DNA of 48,736 nt from Ectocarpus siliculosus. Taxonomy: Eukaryota; Sar; Phaeophyceae; Ectocarpales; Ectocarpaceae. Location: the NCBI GenBank assembly GCA_000310025.1, contig FN648692.1:28269-77004 (forward strand). The letters are read 5' to 3'. Under the pieces are notes generated by a model. That model had not been told where the DNA came from. It made no database searches and saw nothing but the letters and a program-made list of their open reading frames with translations. Position 1 is the first letter of the stretch; every line of letters starts with the position of its first letter. The translations under genes were made by a program, and so were the position numbers. Of the stretch, positions 12,191-22,305 are shown in pieces.

Positions 12191-12407
12191 TTAAGTACAT
12201 CCATTTGCAAGTGCAAGAACATCTTTCTTTGCCGACGCGATAGGACAGCAACAAAACCAGGCCAACAAAAAAACTCACCTCTTTCGACCCAACGCCCTTT
12301 TCGCTCTTTTTCCTCACAAAGAGTACCTTCTTCAGTCCAAACGGCCCTCCCGCAGTGCCCTCGCCAGTCACCTCCAACTCTTCCGCACTGTCCTTCTGCT
12401 GCTCGTC
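8512..12407 (-). CDS. PDZ-like repeat protein (three supported exons; 5' end incomplete)
   Basis: Three exons join in phase 0: 12407-12279, 11804-10644 and 8931-8512, coding 569 residues of the C-terminal part. Donors are GTGAG and GTGAGT. Three segments look like PDZ domains: a starting strand such as YEVTF or LWFSF, a glycine-led core, a loop such as GALILRVAGQNVEG or LLTHVNGFDV, a helix (ADVLELLEAAG, RVRKALETAA) and a closing strand (DSITLTFV) just before the stop. PDZ domains bind C-terminal peptides and build scaffolds; no partner can be inferred. Long Gly, Ala and Ser runs separate the domains. The last acceptor (AG at 8933-8932) was chosen because the open frame upstream of it lacks an in-frame alternative; a nearby frame that also looks coding could mean a different exon edge. 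The first intron holds a CT tract and the second a TIR element. The domain call rests on pattern only. Confidence 0.6.
9668..10562. mobile_element. TACCGTAG-type TIR element in an intron of the PDZ gene
   Basis: The ends are inverted copies over about 29 bp: TACCGTAGGTGACACAAG at 9668 and its reverse complement ending at 10562, with TA at both borders. Near-palindromic 12-mers of the form CACACSSGTGTG lie inside both ends (9690, 9730, 10384, 10500), as expected of subterminal transposase sites. An internal minus-strand frame (10333-9881, Ala/Thr/Pro-rich, 150 codons) has no recognisable domain. Probably a non-autonomous DNA transposon. Confidence 0.7.
9858..10037. repeat. Two tandem units of about 90 bp inside the TIR element
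   Basis: Units begin GTCACCCATGGGATGAA at 9858 and GTCACCCGTGGGAAGAA at 9948 and continue with related CCACACGACCC-like and GTGATAAC-like blocks. Divergence between the units is moderate. Confidence 0.55.
12113..12185. repeat. CT microsatellite
   Basis: A nearly pure CT/GTCT tract lies in the intron between the first two supported exons of the PDZ gene. It creates false open frames rich in Arg-Glu on the minus strand. Confidence 0.9.
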
Positions 12408-12589
12408 CTGGTCTGGTGGGTTTGCGACAGGTGAGTGACGGACGGGTAGCGGGCTTTCGATAAGGAGCAACGACATTTCCACGTTCTATCGCAACTTTCC
12501 TAGATGGCAGGCGGGTGAAGGGGGGCGTCATCAACGGCCGGGCATGCGAATGAGCACCATATTCATTCATATGATGACAACACACACAA

Positions 12590-12930
12590 CATGACGCATA
12601 CCACATATCGTTCACCACCGTCCGTGCAAGCAACTCCGAAAGGGTCATCCCCGAAATTACATCCGTCGTAGTCCTCCAAGCCTTCGACGTGCCCGCCGGT
12701 GTTCCACCGCATAGCCTCGACCTCAAGGTTGTGTGTTCATTCATCTTGATCCGACGTTAACTTCGAAAGCGTCGTATAGTCAAAGGGATACAAGACTTTG
12801 TGCACGAGCATTTCTACATGTATTGTGGATGTAGAGGTGGGGTTTCGCCTGGGTCTACCCTCACCAATGTGCCGCGCATAACTTTCGAGGTCAAGGTTAA
12901 GGTTGGCAAGCAAGGAATCTCTTTCAATCG
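12590..12930 (-). other. Possible duplicated 5' exons of the PDZ gene
   Basis: On the minus strand, segments near 12730-12690 and 12890-12850 are similar (both ACCTTGA followed by STCGA and TATGCG). The first continues into a frame with DVISGMTLSELLART and a GTGGTG or GTATGC donor; the second ends at a GTGAGG donor. This looks like a duplicated exon, but acceptor and phase could not be fixed, so no model is given. Confidence 0.25.
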
Positions 12931-14136
12931 CCAACACTGCCCACTGCGACGACTTGGTTGTTGTGCAATACCAACAACAGCAGTACCAAACTTTTGCTTT
13001 TAAGTACGTCCGTAATAGCGTTTTCTTGTTTCTTGCTATGGACAGCTAGCTCTATTTCTGTGGTGTTGAGTAGAACCACGTCAAGCAAGAACATGGCAAT
13101 TTTGCCTCCATCAAGCATCCCGAACGCCTTATTCAAACAGGAAGTGCCCCACATTGCAAACTGCTGTGTCGATGAGTCATTCATCTGGCTCCGCCTCTCC
13201 CTGCCTGTCACCTATTGAGTAAGTAGGGCTGCCCACACCAACGACACGCCTAGCAACAGCCAAGCTTTACCTCTTCTTCCAATGCCCACCCATACCCCGC
13301 AACCTACATGTAGTGTTGTCCACAAAGCAGGTGATGGAGCATGCCTCCTCAGAACAAATGGCAGAAAGGCATTTGGTGATACCCAGGGCATCATGCACAA
13401 GGTTCGTCACCACCAAAATTGTAACCACATGCACACAGAACCATCATACAATTTCTTCATGCGCGTATGTATCAAACGGCTTTGGAAACGAGCGGATCAA
13501 TACACCCCCCCTCGATAGCGTTTCTACAATTCACTTCAAGCCAAACTCTCCATTGTGGCTCGATCCTCCGATGATCCGTACATGTGAATAAGCACATGTG
13601 CCGGTTGTATTGGGCGTGCCGCTGCAGAAGATCAAGGATTGTACATGCAACACGGACCCGCGATCATCGAAGTAGAGCTACTGCTGCTGTGGCGGGGGTC
13701 GTCAACAATACCGATTGATTAGCGCCGGTGGCTCAGTGTAGCGCCGGTGGAATTGCTGGGCACAGACTGAATCACCAAGCAATTCTGTACATTGAATAGC
13801 GCCGGGAGATGCGCCGGGCAAATACCACCCTCTGGTATCGTATCGTATGCATACGTACAACAAGTACATCGTCGCCGCCATCTTCCCCACCGCAGACTCG
13901 TTCATGTCTGCAACCAAACCATTTTGCATGCTATTTTCCAACTGCATGTACTCCAATCTGTTCCCTATGTACTATTGTAACGCACCCAATAGAGGTACTG
14001 TTGGTGTTTGCTTTCTCTTCCATCGTCTCTCCCCCGTGTCGTGCTCAAGGTGACGGGACACTGGACACACCCACTCCCGCGCCGGCGTTTGCATCAACCA
14101 AAAATCCAAAAATGGTCAAACATTGCTGTTGCACTC

Positions 14137-14138
<2 letters not shown>

Positions 14139-14173
<35 letters not shown>
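14139..14173. repeat. CT microsatellite
   Basis: An uninterrupted CT tract just downstream, on the minus strand, of the candidate first exon of the PDZ gene. Confidence 0.9.
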
Positions 14174-14175
<2 letters not shown>

Positions 14176-14213
14176 TTTGCAAACCTTCTGCTTGTTGGTG
14201 CTGGCTGACATAC

Positions 14214-14323
14214 GAAGATTCCGGAGGGAAATCCACCTCGTCATCCGTCCGCTCGCCATCTGTGTCCTCCCCCCTGCTGAGAATACCGCCAACCTGCTCC
14301 ACGCGTGGGGACTCAGGCTCCAT
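14214..14323 (-). CDS. Candidate first coding exon of the PDZ gene
   Basis: On the minus strand an ATG at 14323 opens MEPESPRVEQVGGILSRGED and continues for 36 codons of acidic, charged, low-hydrophobic sequence to a GTATGT-type donor (exon ends 14214, phase 2). The composition looks coding and unlike the flanks. The link to the exons at 12407 and below is not proved, since the intervening exons are unresolved. An (ACA)n tract lies just upstream at about 14382-14403. Confidence 0.35.
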
Positions 14324-15199
14324 GTCTTGTCCCTGTCCAGTGTTGTAGCCAGAATCGAGGCACAAGCCAAGCCGTTTCAGACAACAACAACAACAACAAC
14401 AACTACTGTGCTGTTCTCCGTGTGCTGGGGTCTTCCAATTCGGGTCGACAGAGAGGTTGGAGAATTTCCTGGCACGCAGGCACACAGCAGCTGGCACAGC
14501 AGTAGCTGTGCCGTGGTGGGAATGATCAGGCTGCAGGCAGGCACACGCACACGCCATATGCCCCGCGAAGTGCCCTAGAGGCGCCGTGATATCATAGATC
14601 CTTCGCAGACCCCGCCTGGAACCTTTTTTTTTTTCCGCTTGAGTCGTGGTCGGACTGCTGTGGGTGTCTTTCCGGCTCTTTCTCTCTGTTCCGCAGCTGT
14701 CGCTTTGGTCTCTCTCTCTCTCTCCTCTCCGCCGCTTGCCGCTACCGTGAATGGAGTCACCGACCGCGCCGTAGCTTCCTGTGTAGACTGTATCGTTTGT
14801 GAATGCCACGAGAGGCCTAACGTGGGGGCCAGCCTATCACTCCGAGGGGGCGAGAAGTGGGTTCCAACCACAAGACATCTTTCCGGTCACGTTTTTGCCT
14901 GTGAGTGAAGCAGAGCAGCAACAGCAACAGCAGCATAGTCTTACGAGTGCGCATGCCTGTGTTTCGAGAGGGGCGAGCCACGCAGCGATGTCCATGAAAG
15001 ACAAGGGAATTGTTGATTGTTGCAGCTCACCTCTGCAGCCAAGTGCGAAGAAAGAGGCGTGGACAGCAGTTCTATCGCACTGCTTTTGCCACCAAATAAC
15101 TTTCCTCGCCGCGTCTGCTCTTTCCAACAATTCAACCAGCGTAGCAATCACGACACCAAAGGCTAGCCGCAGCAGCAGCAGCGGAGAAGGTGCAGAGGG
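14324..15199. other. Divergent intergenic region
   Basis: If the first-exon call for the PDZ gene is right, this 0.9 kb separates two genes transcribed away from each other and must carry both promoters. It holds a short CT tract near 14708-14727, a T run at 14627-14636 and small CAG/AAC triplet runs. No specific site was recognised. Confidence 0.35.
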
Positions 15200-18100
15200 A
15201 TGGCGGGCACGGGGACAGAAAGCTTCGTGCGGAGGCACCAGATGCTGTCGCTCTCCTTCTGGGTGACGCTCCTCTTCTCCATCCTGTTCGCGATGGCGGC
15301 TATGGATGTGACCGGCCAGTGCTACGTGGATCCGTGCTCCACGAGCTCTCCCGCTGTCACCAGCGGCATGAGCTTGGTCACAGCAATGTCGGCGTTCCTC
15401 TTCATCGCACAGGTATGCTGCCCGTTTCACCTCTATCTTTCTCTCTCTGTCGTGTGTTGTCCGTTTATTTTATCTACTGCATCTCCAGATCGGAGTGTCA
15501 CCATCGTCACAAATGGTATCCACCAACAAGCCGATCTTGCCCTTTTAGAGATAAATAATTTCTTCGGGTGTGTGTAGTCTAGTCGTCGGTCATCATGATC
15601 ATCGGCCCGCACAAGGTCCCTTTTGTCAAATGCGCAGGTGCTGCGATACGTCAGCTTCCTGCGTCCAAAGAGCTAACCATGTATCTCTACTAACATCAAC
15701 TAACATGGACCAGGGGCTCGACAGGCAGGAGTCATGGCCCGGTTCATGGCGCAGCTTAGTGGCGTTGACCAGCACTTTGCCTAATCTGGGTATAGGGGAT
15801 GGTGCCCCTAACTCTCTGCACTATGTACTCTCGACCGCTCGCTCTGTAAACGTTAACGTTTGTTGGGTGGGGCGTGAGCGTACTGCTCAGCGGCTGCTGG
15901 GCATGCATGAACACACCGACAGGGGCAAAAGCCGTACCCCCCCCCCCATCGTGTCTGCTCGTGTGTTCGAATCTGCTGTGTGTCTTTAGTCTGTAGTCTT
16001 TGGTAGAGATGACATTATGCTGTTCTTGGGATGACGGAGCGTTTTAGACTGGGTCTCGACGTCTGGACCACTTTATTTATGCGCCAAGAATTCACACCGC
16101 AACAAAGAGATAAGAGCGGAAAGATCCACAAAAGTCTACTGGTAGGTTTGATTGGGTAGAATAATGACTTCCCAGCATAACATACAGATAGATACACAAG
16201 ACGGCTACCAAACTGTTTTGTTGTTGGCCCTGTTACCCACACGGGGGAGGTATCACTTGTTGTGTGCTGCTCGGGAAATCGTGGAAAAACAGAATCGCTG
16301 ACGCTACAAAATGGATCCAGTGCCAATCTATCTTTAGACTGTTTTCTTCTAGATAGAGATGGATTCGTTGGGTCGTACTGACTGATGAAATAAAAAAATA
16401 ATGACTAGAACCCGCTTTTTGTTTTTCCACCTGAAGTCCCCGCAAGCTGACTTGGGGGTCAGAATAGCTTACCTAACACTTAGATAGATCTATTGAAAAA
16501 TGATCGAAGGTTTGATTGGGTTAAGGGGGGGAAGACCCCGCTCTTTTTGTTTTCCCACCTGATTTTCCAGCAAGCTGACTCGGGGTCAGAAAGCGGACTC
16601 ACATTAGTTTCAATCAAAGATGAAATCAATAGGCCTGTACTCCGTAGTCGATTCCGCGATTTAGATACACTAAATAACTTTTCCTCAACTCTATTTTCAG
16701 TATATTAACAAAAATCGACATCGAAAATATCAGGCAATCGCCTACGGAGTACAGGCAGGCCTAGAAATCAACCTTCAATTCCCCCGAGTTGGGCGAACCG
16801 CAACCCCGAGTTCCCCAAAGGTGGTCTACTCGAGGTACAACAGTAAGATGGTAAGAGATGGCTTGACGGTAGTGTTGGATATCGTATCGATTTTTTCGAT
16901 GTATCGTATCGATTTATCGTATCGATATCGGATATCGAAAACATTTGAACTTTTCGATATTTCGATATTATTTCGATATCGATACGATAAGTCGATAAAC
17001 ACTCCACGGAACCCCCACAGCTGCACACCACACAGCACACAGCAGCTGCACGCAGTGAAATGCACGCATTCAACGAAGTAGCTGCAGCTTCTATCCATTT
17101 ATCTCTCATTATTGTGCCATTTATCTCTCATTGTTGTGAGAGCTTGGCTTTTCTGCGACAAGCAAGCTTGCTTTTTTTGTTGCGGCGTGCGATACCGCTG
17201 AGCTTTCTTTAAGCAGTAGTGTAGAATCACTGAACTGATTAATATGATTCTCATTTTTCGGTGTAGATGATAGATAAGACTATTACCCACGTACATTGTT
17301 TTTTCAAGCAGTTGGCTGTACACGGACGGCAGGTTTCGGAGGCCTATTTTCGGGTAATTTTGATGGGAAATGAAGCGAAATTGCTCCAATTTTTTGGCCT
17401 CCGGCGGCGCCTCCAGCGGGGCCCCCTCACCAGCCGTCGCCGGCTCGCTTCGCTCGCTACCAGCGGCTCGCTTCGCTCGCCAATATCGATATCGATATCG
17501 ATACCGAACACTTCACGGGCGATATCGTATCGAATCCATTATTGAATCGATATCCAACACTATTAATACTTGACGGCGACTGCTGTTGTGTCGAGCTCTC
17601 GCCACGTTACCACACACGGCGCGAGGGGACGTCTTTGCCACGCGAGGGACAGTCTTCGCACTCGCACACCATGCCCAGCGGGCTCCACAGCCATCCCGTG
17701 AGCACAAGAGAATTATGTCTGTCCGCCTCGTATGCTGGCCAACAGCACCGTGACAAAGTAGCCGGAGAAGCCGGTGCCGCAAGGATATCCTTCGTAAGTC
17801 GCAGCACGTGCTGCCGTTCTTTGTGTTTGTTTGTCAGAACCCCAGGCGCCTCCTACCTGGTATGTACTGTACACAGACCCGTTGGCAGTCCGCCGGGGTC
17901 CAAGTCGCGACGCCATCTTATCCATGCCTGTACCCCTTCGGCGCTGTTTTGAGATTGGTTGCGTGAATGTGGAGGTCCTACAATGTACAAGCGTTCCGTT
18001 TCCGTTTGCCTCCTATGCATGTCGTGTCTGCACACAGGCGCAAATGAATACGTGCTGTCGAATGTATATACATTGCTGTACGCGTACATTGATGGTACAG

Positions 18101-21100
18101 ACCTGTTGCTTGATATCTTGGTTGTAACATATCTCGCAATGTCGAGCCAATACTGATTACTCACATTGAGTATTCCAAGATACGTATGCATACCCATGTT
18201 TGATAAGTATGCTTTTGTGAAGTCATCCTCGCGTTCGGGTATGTTCCCGTCTGCTGTTGCTGCTGCTGTTTTTCTGCATCCTGCGTCGTGTGCCTCGCCT
18301 CAACACCGGTCATATGCGTAGATAGACACGCTCTTGTTATTCTCGCACAGACCATAGTGTCCCTATTCGAAACGGGGCTGTCCCCATTGGTGTGTACAGC
18401 GAGAGAGAGAGAGAGCAATTGCCTGCGGACGTTACCATGTGCACCTCATTCCAAAGACCTAACCTCGGTTCCCATCTCTCTCCAACTGAGCGAGGAACTA
18501 CTGTACCTGCTTGTGCTTTCGGAGTCACGTTCCGCCGCATCCCAGAATCGCTGGGCCCACCTTGGGTACAAACTCTATCTCCAGCAGCAATGTTTAACTG
18601 ATCGCTACATATAGTCACAGAAGACAGCATTTTTTTGGGCCTGCGGTTTCATTTTATTTGACTCCCGGCCTTCCTCCCTCCCTGCACCTCTTCCTCCTCG
18701 GCGCTTGGCAACGGCGGCCCGGCGATGTTGCTGCCCCTGCGGTGACCCACCCGGATGGGCGTCGGATTGGTTTTTCATTCAGCCATGCTACGGGCTTTAT
18801 TTGCTTCGGATCCAGTGCTCGGAGTTGGTGGTGAGACTTGCTTTTTGCTTCCTCTCGCCGTTGCTTTTTTTTTGGCGATTTAGGCTCATGCCATAGCAGG
18901 CGGCGTGGCAGGCGGGTCGAAGTAAAATCGTTTAGGCCCACTGCCGGGGGCGGGCTGATTTCTCCGATGGAAAGGAGAGAAGAACCATGATGCCAGCAAG
19001 CGGTATATGGAAGATCCGTGCACCCATTAGTGGTCTCCCGACTCCCATGGTTCTCGGGACGCTACTAAGGATCTGTTCTTGCAATACGCGGCTTTGTAAT
19101 GTATCCGCATCAGTCTTGTCGCTCTTGCAATATTTCTGTCATCCACATCAGCCCCGCCCCTCGTTTCATGCGATTCAATTCCATCGCCGGACTATGTACT
19201 GCTGTGGCGGCAAGCCGTATGAACGCTTTTTTTACGTGGTTTAGTGACTTCGAGCGCCCATCATGTTAATGTCGCTCAGCTGCATTTTTGTTGCGTGCCG
19301 TTGAGAAGGTTTGACTGTTACGGGCAACCAGCTGGTGTCTTCGCCACAGTACTTCGAAGTATACATATGTTTAGCGGCTGCCCAGTGACATTCTCCCTTG
19401 CTGTGTCCCACCTACCGCCTGGCTGCATGCGAACGCTCTCCGGTTGTGTTTCTTTGGGACGGCGTTGCCGGGTGACCTTTTCTCCAAGAGCGGGATATTC
19501 ATCGGCTGCAGCACGTTCACAACATTGGGGGCTTTGGGCCAGGGGGTTCAATGGGTGAGTCGAGTACCCCCCCCCCCCCCCCCTCCCCCCTCTTGTTAGG
19601 TCTCTTGCACGAAATCGGAATTGTTGCTGTTGTTGGTGGAAGTTTCAACTTGCTGATTGGTGTGTGTTGCATGGCGTCATGTGGCTGCTTTGTTTCATGG
19701 TCCTTGGTGCCGCTGTTGTTAGTCCGTACAGCAGTCTCTTGACACGGAAGTTCATGAGAGCGTGGCATGTGCTGTATCTTCGTTCCTACATCACGGCGCG
19801 GAGCAAGCTGCTGCTGTGTGGCACCAGTTCGTGCAGGACATGTCTTGTGCTACTCTATCTCGGGGCCTTTTACCGTCTGTGCGCACGATGTTCATGCTCG
19901 CTTGTGGGTTATCGTCTCCACGGCTTCCTGCCGTGCCCCCATGTCTTTTTCATGTGCCCAGTGGTTTGTTTACCCCAGTAACCCCGCGTCTCTCTTTTGT
20001 TATTGGTGTAACAACGACGTGAAAATATGGATCCGATTTGAACAGGGGTCTGAGACAAGTTTAGCAACCGCGATAGCAGACGAGGCGGACACAGATGTTA
20101 ACTCGTCGGGGGTGATGAGCTTCAAGGCGCTAGCCATATTGGTGAGTGCTCGTGTTTTCGATGTTCCGTACTTGTAGGGTAAGTTGCGTTTTCAAAAGTG
20201 GTTGCACCAGTTGGGGGTGTTGAGATCCAACGCGCTAGCAACTGTTGGTTGGTGTGTCGCCTTGCCGTTAGTGGGCACGACTATTGTATGGTCATTTTCC
20301 ATACTGCAAGGGGCTCCGTGAGAAGGCGTAAGTCAGAAGGGGTCCCGCGAAACGACTTGGCACACACGGGGTAGTGCAGGGGCCGGATGTAGGCATTCGG
20401 TTTGCTCTCTCCTAGCGAGGTTCCGCTACATCAGTGCATCACACGGCACGTAAGCGCCATGAGGGAATCACGATGACTGTTGTTATCTAGCAGCGCTAGC
20501 AGCAGCGACTGCCGCTGTCCGACACCAGTGTACCCACGTAGCACATACAGCCTGAGCATCCAACCGTGGTTAGAGTCTTGCAACAGAGCACCCCGTGGTT
20601 GAGATGCCTCTATTAATAGCACCAAAGGGGGCTAGTGGTGCTCGAATGAGTAAAGGGTCTCTCTGTCTCTGGGAAATATTACGTAACCTTGAGGAAGACA
20701 GACGACATGACAAGGCCGTCTCGCCCTGAAACGTGTTTCGAATATCCCCCCCCGCCTCCCGCTGTTCCCCGAAACAACCCCCCGGGGATGTTGGATGGTA
20801 TATCGCAGGCGTGGATACTGTTCGCGATGCAGCTGTTCACGACGTACTGGTGTTGCAAGGCTAGAGATGTGCTGCTCGAAGTGTCATGGTCCGCGGGCCA
20901 CGACTACACACAACGTGAGCGAGCGTAGAGGGTTTCGCCAAGTATGGTACACGGCAGGGATGCACCAGCAAATTTATACCAGGGTACTGTTTTCGGCAAG
21001 CGGTTGAGGAGAGGGTTCCTGTGTGAGGACACTGACCCCTGTTGTGACGGTAAGAATGGGGATCAGTGTGTCAGCTCTGCTCGGCTGGAAAGCCTGGTTC

Positions 21101-22305
21101 AAAGCTTTGCCGTCGTTTCGTTTCCGCTCCCGAAAACTTGCGCATGGAACAGCTCCATTCCCTCTTCAGGTGCTACTGCTGCCTTCGGGCTAACGTTAAC
21201 GTTTGGGCTGCCCAACTCTGCTGCTGACTACCGTTGCTGGCTTGTCGCCGCTATACCGTAGGTTGCATAAGGTACCACACCCCCTGGACGAATTTTGAAA
21301 GCTCGAATGCTCCACGACAACAAAGAGGGCACCAAAATCGAAAGATGCGTTTTCGGAAAGATCTCGACGAGACGGAATCAGCGCCGCAATTTGCGGCACC
21401 CCCACTGACTCTGCTGCAGAGCGATCGAGGTCACAAACAGTTTCGCTAATTGTGATGACCTGCCGTGACTTTCTGTTGATGTTGCTCTTGGTGCACGGAT
21501 GGTGGGTGGATGACGTTGCCGCCGGTGTTCCCGCGTCGTGTCCCCCTCCAGTACCCACCCGAGCGGGGCTTCACGGGAATGGGAACAAATTTTCGTCTTA
21601 TCAGGTGAGGGCGCCCTTTATTGTACACCCTGTGCATTGACGCGTTTTTGGTTTGATGGGCAGCAGTCGTGGCCAACATTTTTTTTTTGGTTCCCTGTAT
21701 TTTCCCGATGTGTCGTTTATTTCTGTTGTGTGGAGGGCATATGTCGGGAATATAACCAACCATTTGTGCACATACACAGTATAGGAAGATACGATCCATC
21801 GGAGTAACTCGCCATCTAGAGAAGTGACAAGAAATGCGCCTTTTGAGATGTGCCTGTTCCGAAGTCCTTGGCCGCTTGCCGAGAGCGGAGGCGGAGAGTC
21901 TTGGACTCTCCTCCCCCTGCCCTCTGGAGGCCACCCTCTCTTTTTCTCTACGTCTCTCCTCATTACATCTCACGAAAGGAAATAGCCACCCTTTGCAGTG
22001 GAAGAAATACTCCAACGACACCGGCTTCTGTCTCTGACGGTAGCCTGTGTCCTCAGTTTGCTGTTCCTCGTTATTTGCCTGGGGAGTGCAGTATGATTTT
22101 CAAATCCCGTTAACCACGGGTTGGAGTAAACGGCACTAGTGCTGTGAGGGTGAAGACAAAAAAAAAAAAAATAACCAACTGACTCTAGCTGACGCCCGGC
22201 TTCCTGGTATCGTTGCGTCATGTCTCTCAGCAAGCGATGGATGACGAAGACCTGGAGGCTGCGGCGAACGGGGACCCGGGGGCATCGTTAGCGCACTACT
22301 TGTGA
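15200..22305 (+). CDS. Small multi-pass membrane protein, proposed five exons
   Basis: Proposed exons are 15200-15412, 20046-20141, 20809-20914, 21552-21604 and 22231-22305. Each has AG/GT borders and the phases agree, giving 180 residues ending in an acidic tail (QAMDDEDLEAAANGDPGASL). Exon 1 carries a hydrophobic segment (about 16-35), a loop with CYVDPC (Cys 41 and 46, possibly paired outside the membrane) and a second hydrophobic stretch (57-71). The junction of exons 2 and 3 forms a third (about 96-118, with AWILFAMQLFTTYW). The family was not recognised. The first intron is 4.6 kb and holds a hAT-like element; a further exon there cannot be excluded, for example a fourth membrane span. 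The chain of phases is good evidence for exons 3 to 5; the link from exon 1 to exon 2 is weaker. Confidence 0.5.
16408..16593. repeat. Direct repeat pair, about 60 bp, offset about 125 bp
   Basis: Segments at about 16408-16467 and 16532-16593 share CCGCT, TTTTTGTTT, CCACCTGA, GCAAGCTGACT and GGGGTCAGAA in the same order. They lie in the first intron of the membrane-protein gene. Confidence 0.6.
16862..17576. mobile_element. GATATCG-rich element, possible hAT-like
   Basis: TAGTGTTGGATATCG at 16870 faces its inverted copy, ending CCAACACTA at 17562. Both ends are followed inward by many GATATCG/GTATCGAT units. CTTGACGG occurs directly before the left end (16862-16869) and again at 17569-17576, close to the right end, which suggests an 8-bp target duplication as in hAT elements, apart from a six-base TTAATA between end and repeat. 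No transposase was seen. A hairpin-rich block (17398-17480) lies inside. Confidence 0.55.
17398..17480 (-). repeat. Hairpin-rich GC block shared with 39757-39795
   Basis: Read on the minus strand this contains CTGGTGAGGGGGCCCC followed by GGAGGCGC, matching plus-strand sequence near 39763-39790. It also holds two copies of GGCTCGCTTCGCTCGC (17441 and 17465), each with the GCGAAGC mini-hairpin core on the other strand. No coding function. Confidence 0.6.
21254..21340 (+). mobile_element. Left end of a third TACCGTAG-type TIR element
   Basis: TACCGTAGGTTGCATAAGG at 21254 resembles the end of the 9668-10562 element, and 21298-21340 resembles 7409-7450 of the foldback MITE. No matching right end was found downstream, so this is probably a truncated copy. 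It sits in the intron before the fourth exon of the membrane-protein gene. Confidence 0.5.
22105..22172 (+). repeat. Poly(A)-ended short repeat, copy 1
   Basis: The block CCACGGGTTGGAGTAAACGG, then CACTAGTGCTGTGAG, then GTGAAGAC and an A run (about 22159-22171) recurs in inverted orientation at 34546-34628. An A-tail on both copies points to retroposition. TTCAAATCCCG just upstream resembles a decayed B box. Confidence 0.6.

Noticed and set aside
11275-12744. Minus-strand open frame of 489 codons
   Set aside because: Its long middle is the translated CT microsatellite, and its lower part is the wrong frame of the PDZ exon. Only a short upper piece may be exon.
13729-13815. pol III A-box-like TGGCTCAGTGT with repeated TAGCGCCGGTGG
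   Set aside because: No B box at a suitable distance and no tRNA fold; left unannotated.
15641-15681. Alternative second exon of the membrane-protein gene, reading VLRYVSFLRPKS then stop
   Set aside because: Splice border and phase fit, giving an 83-residue protein, but this leaves the phase-consistent exons at 20-22 kb without a 5' end. It remains an alternative ending.
18654-18941. Basic 95-codon minus-strand frame
   Set aside because: Lys/Arg-rich and possibly protein-like, but no domain, no exon partners and an overlapping open frame on the other strand.
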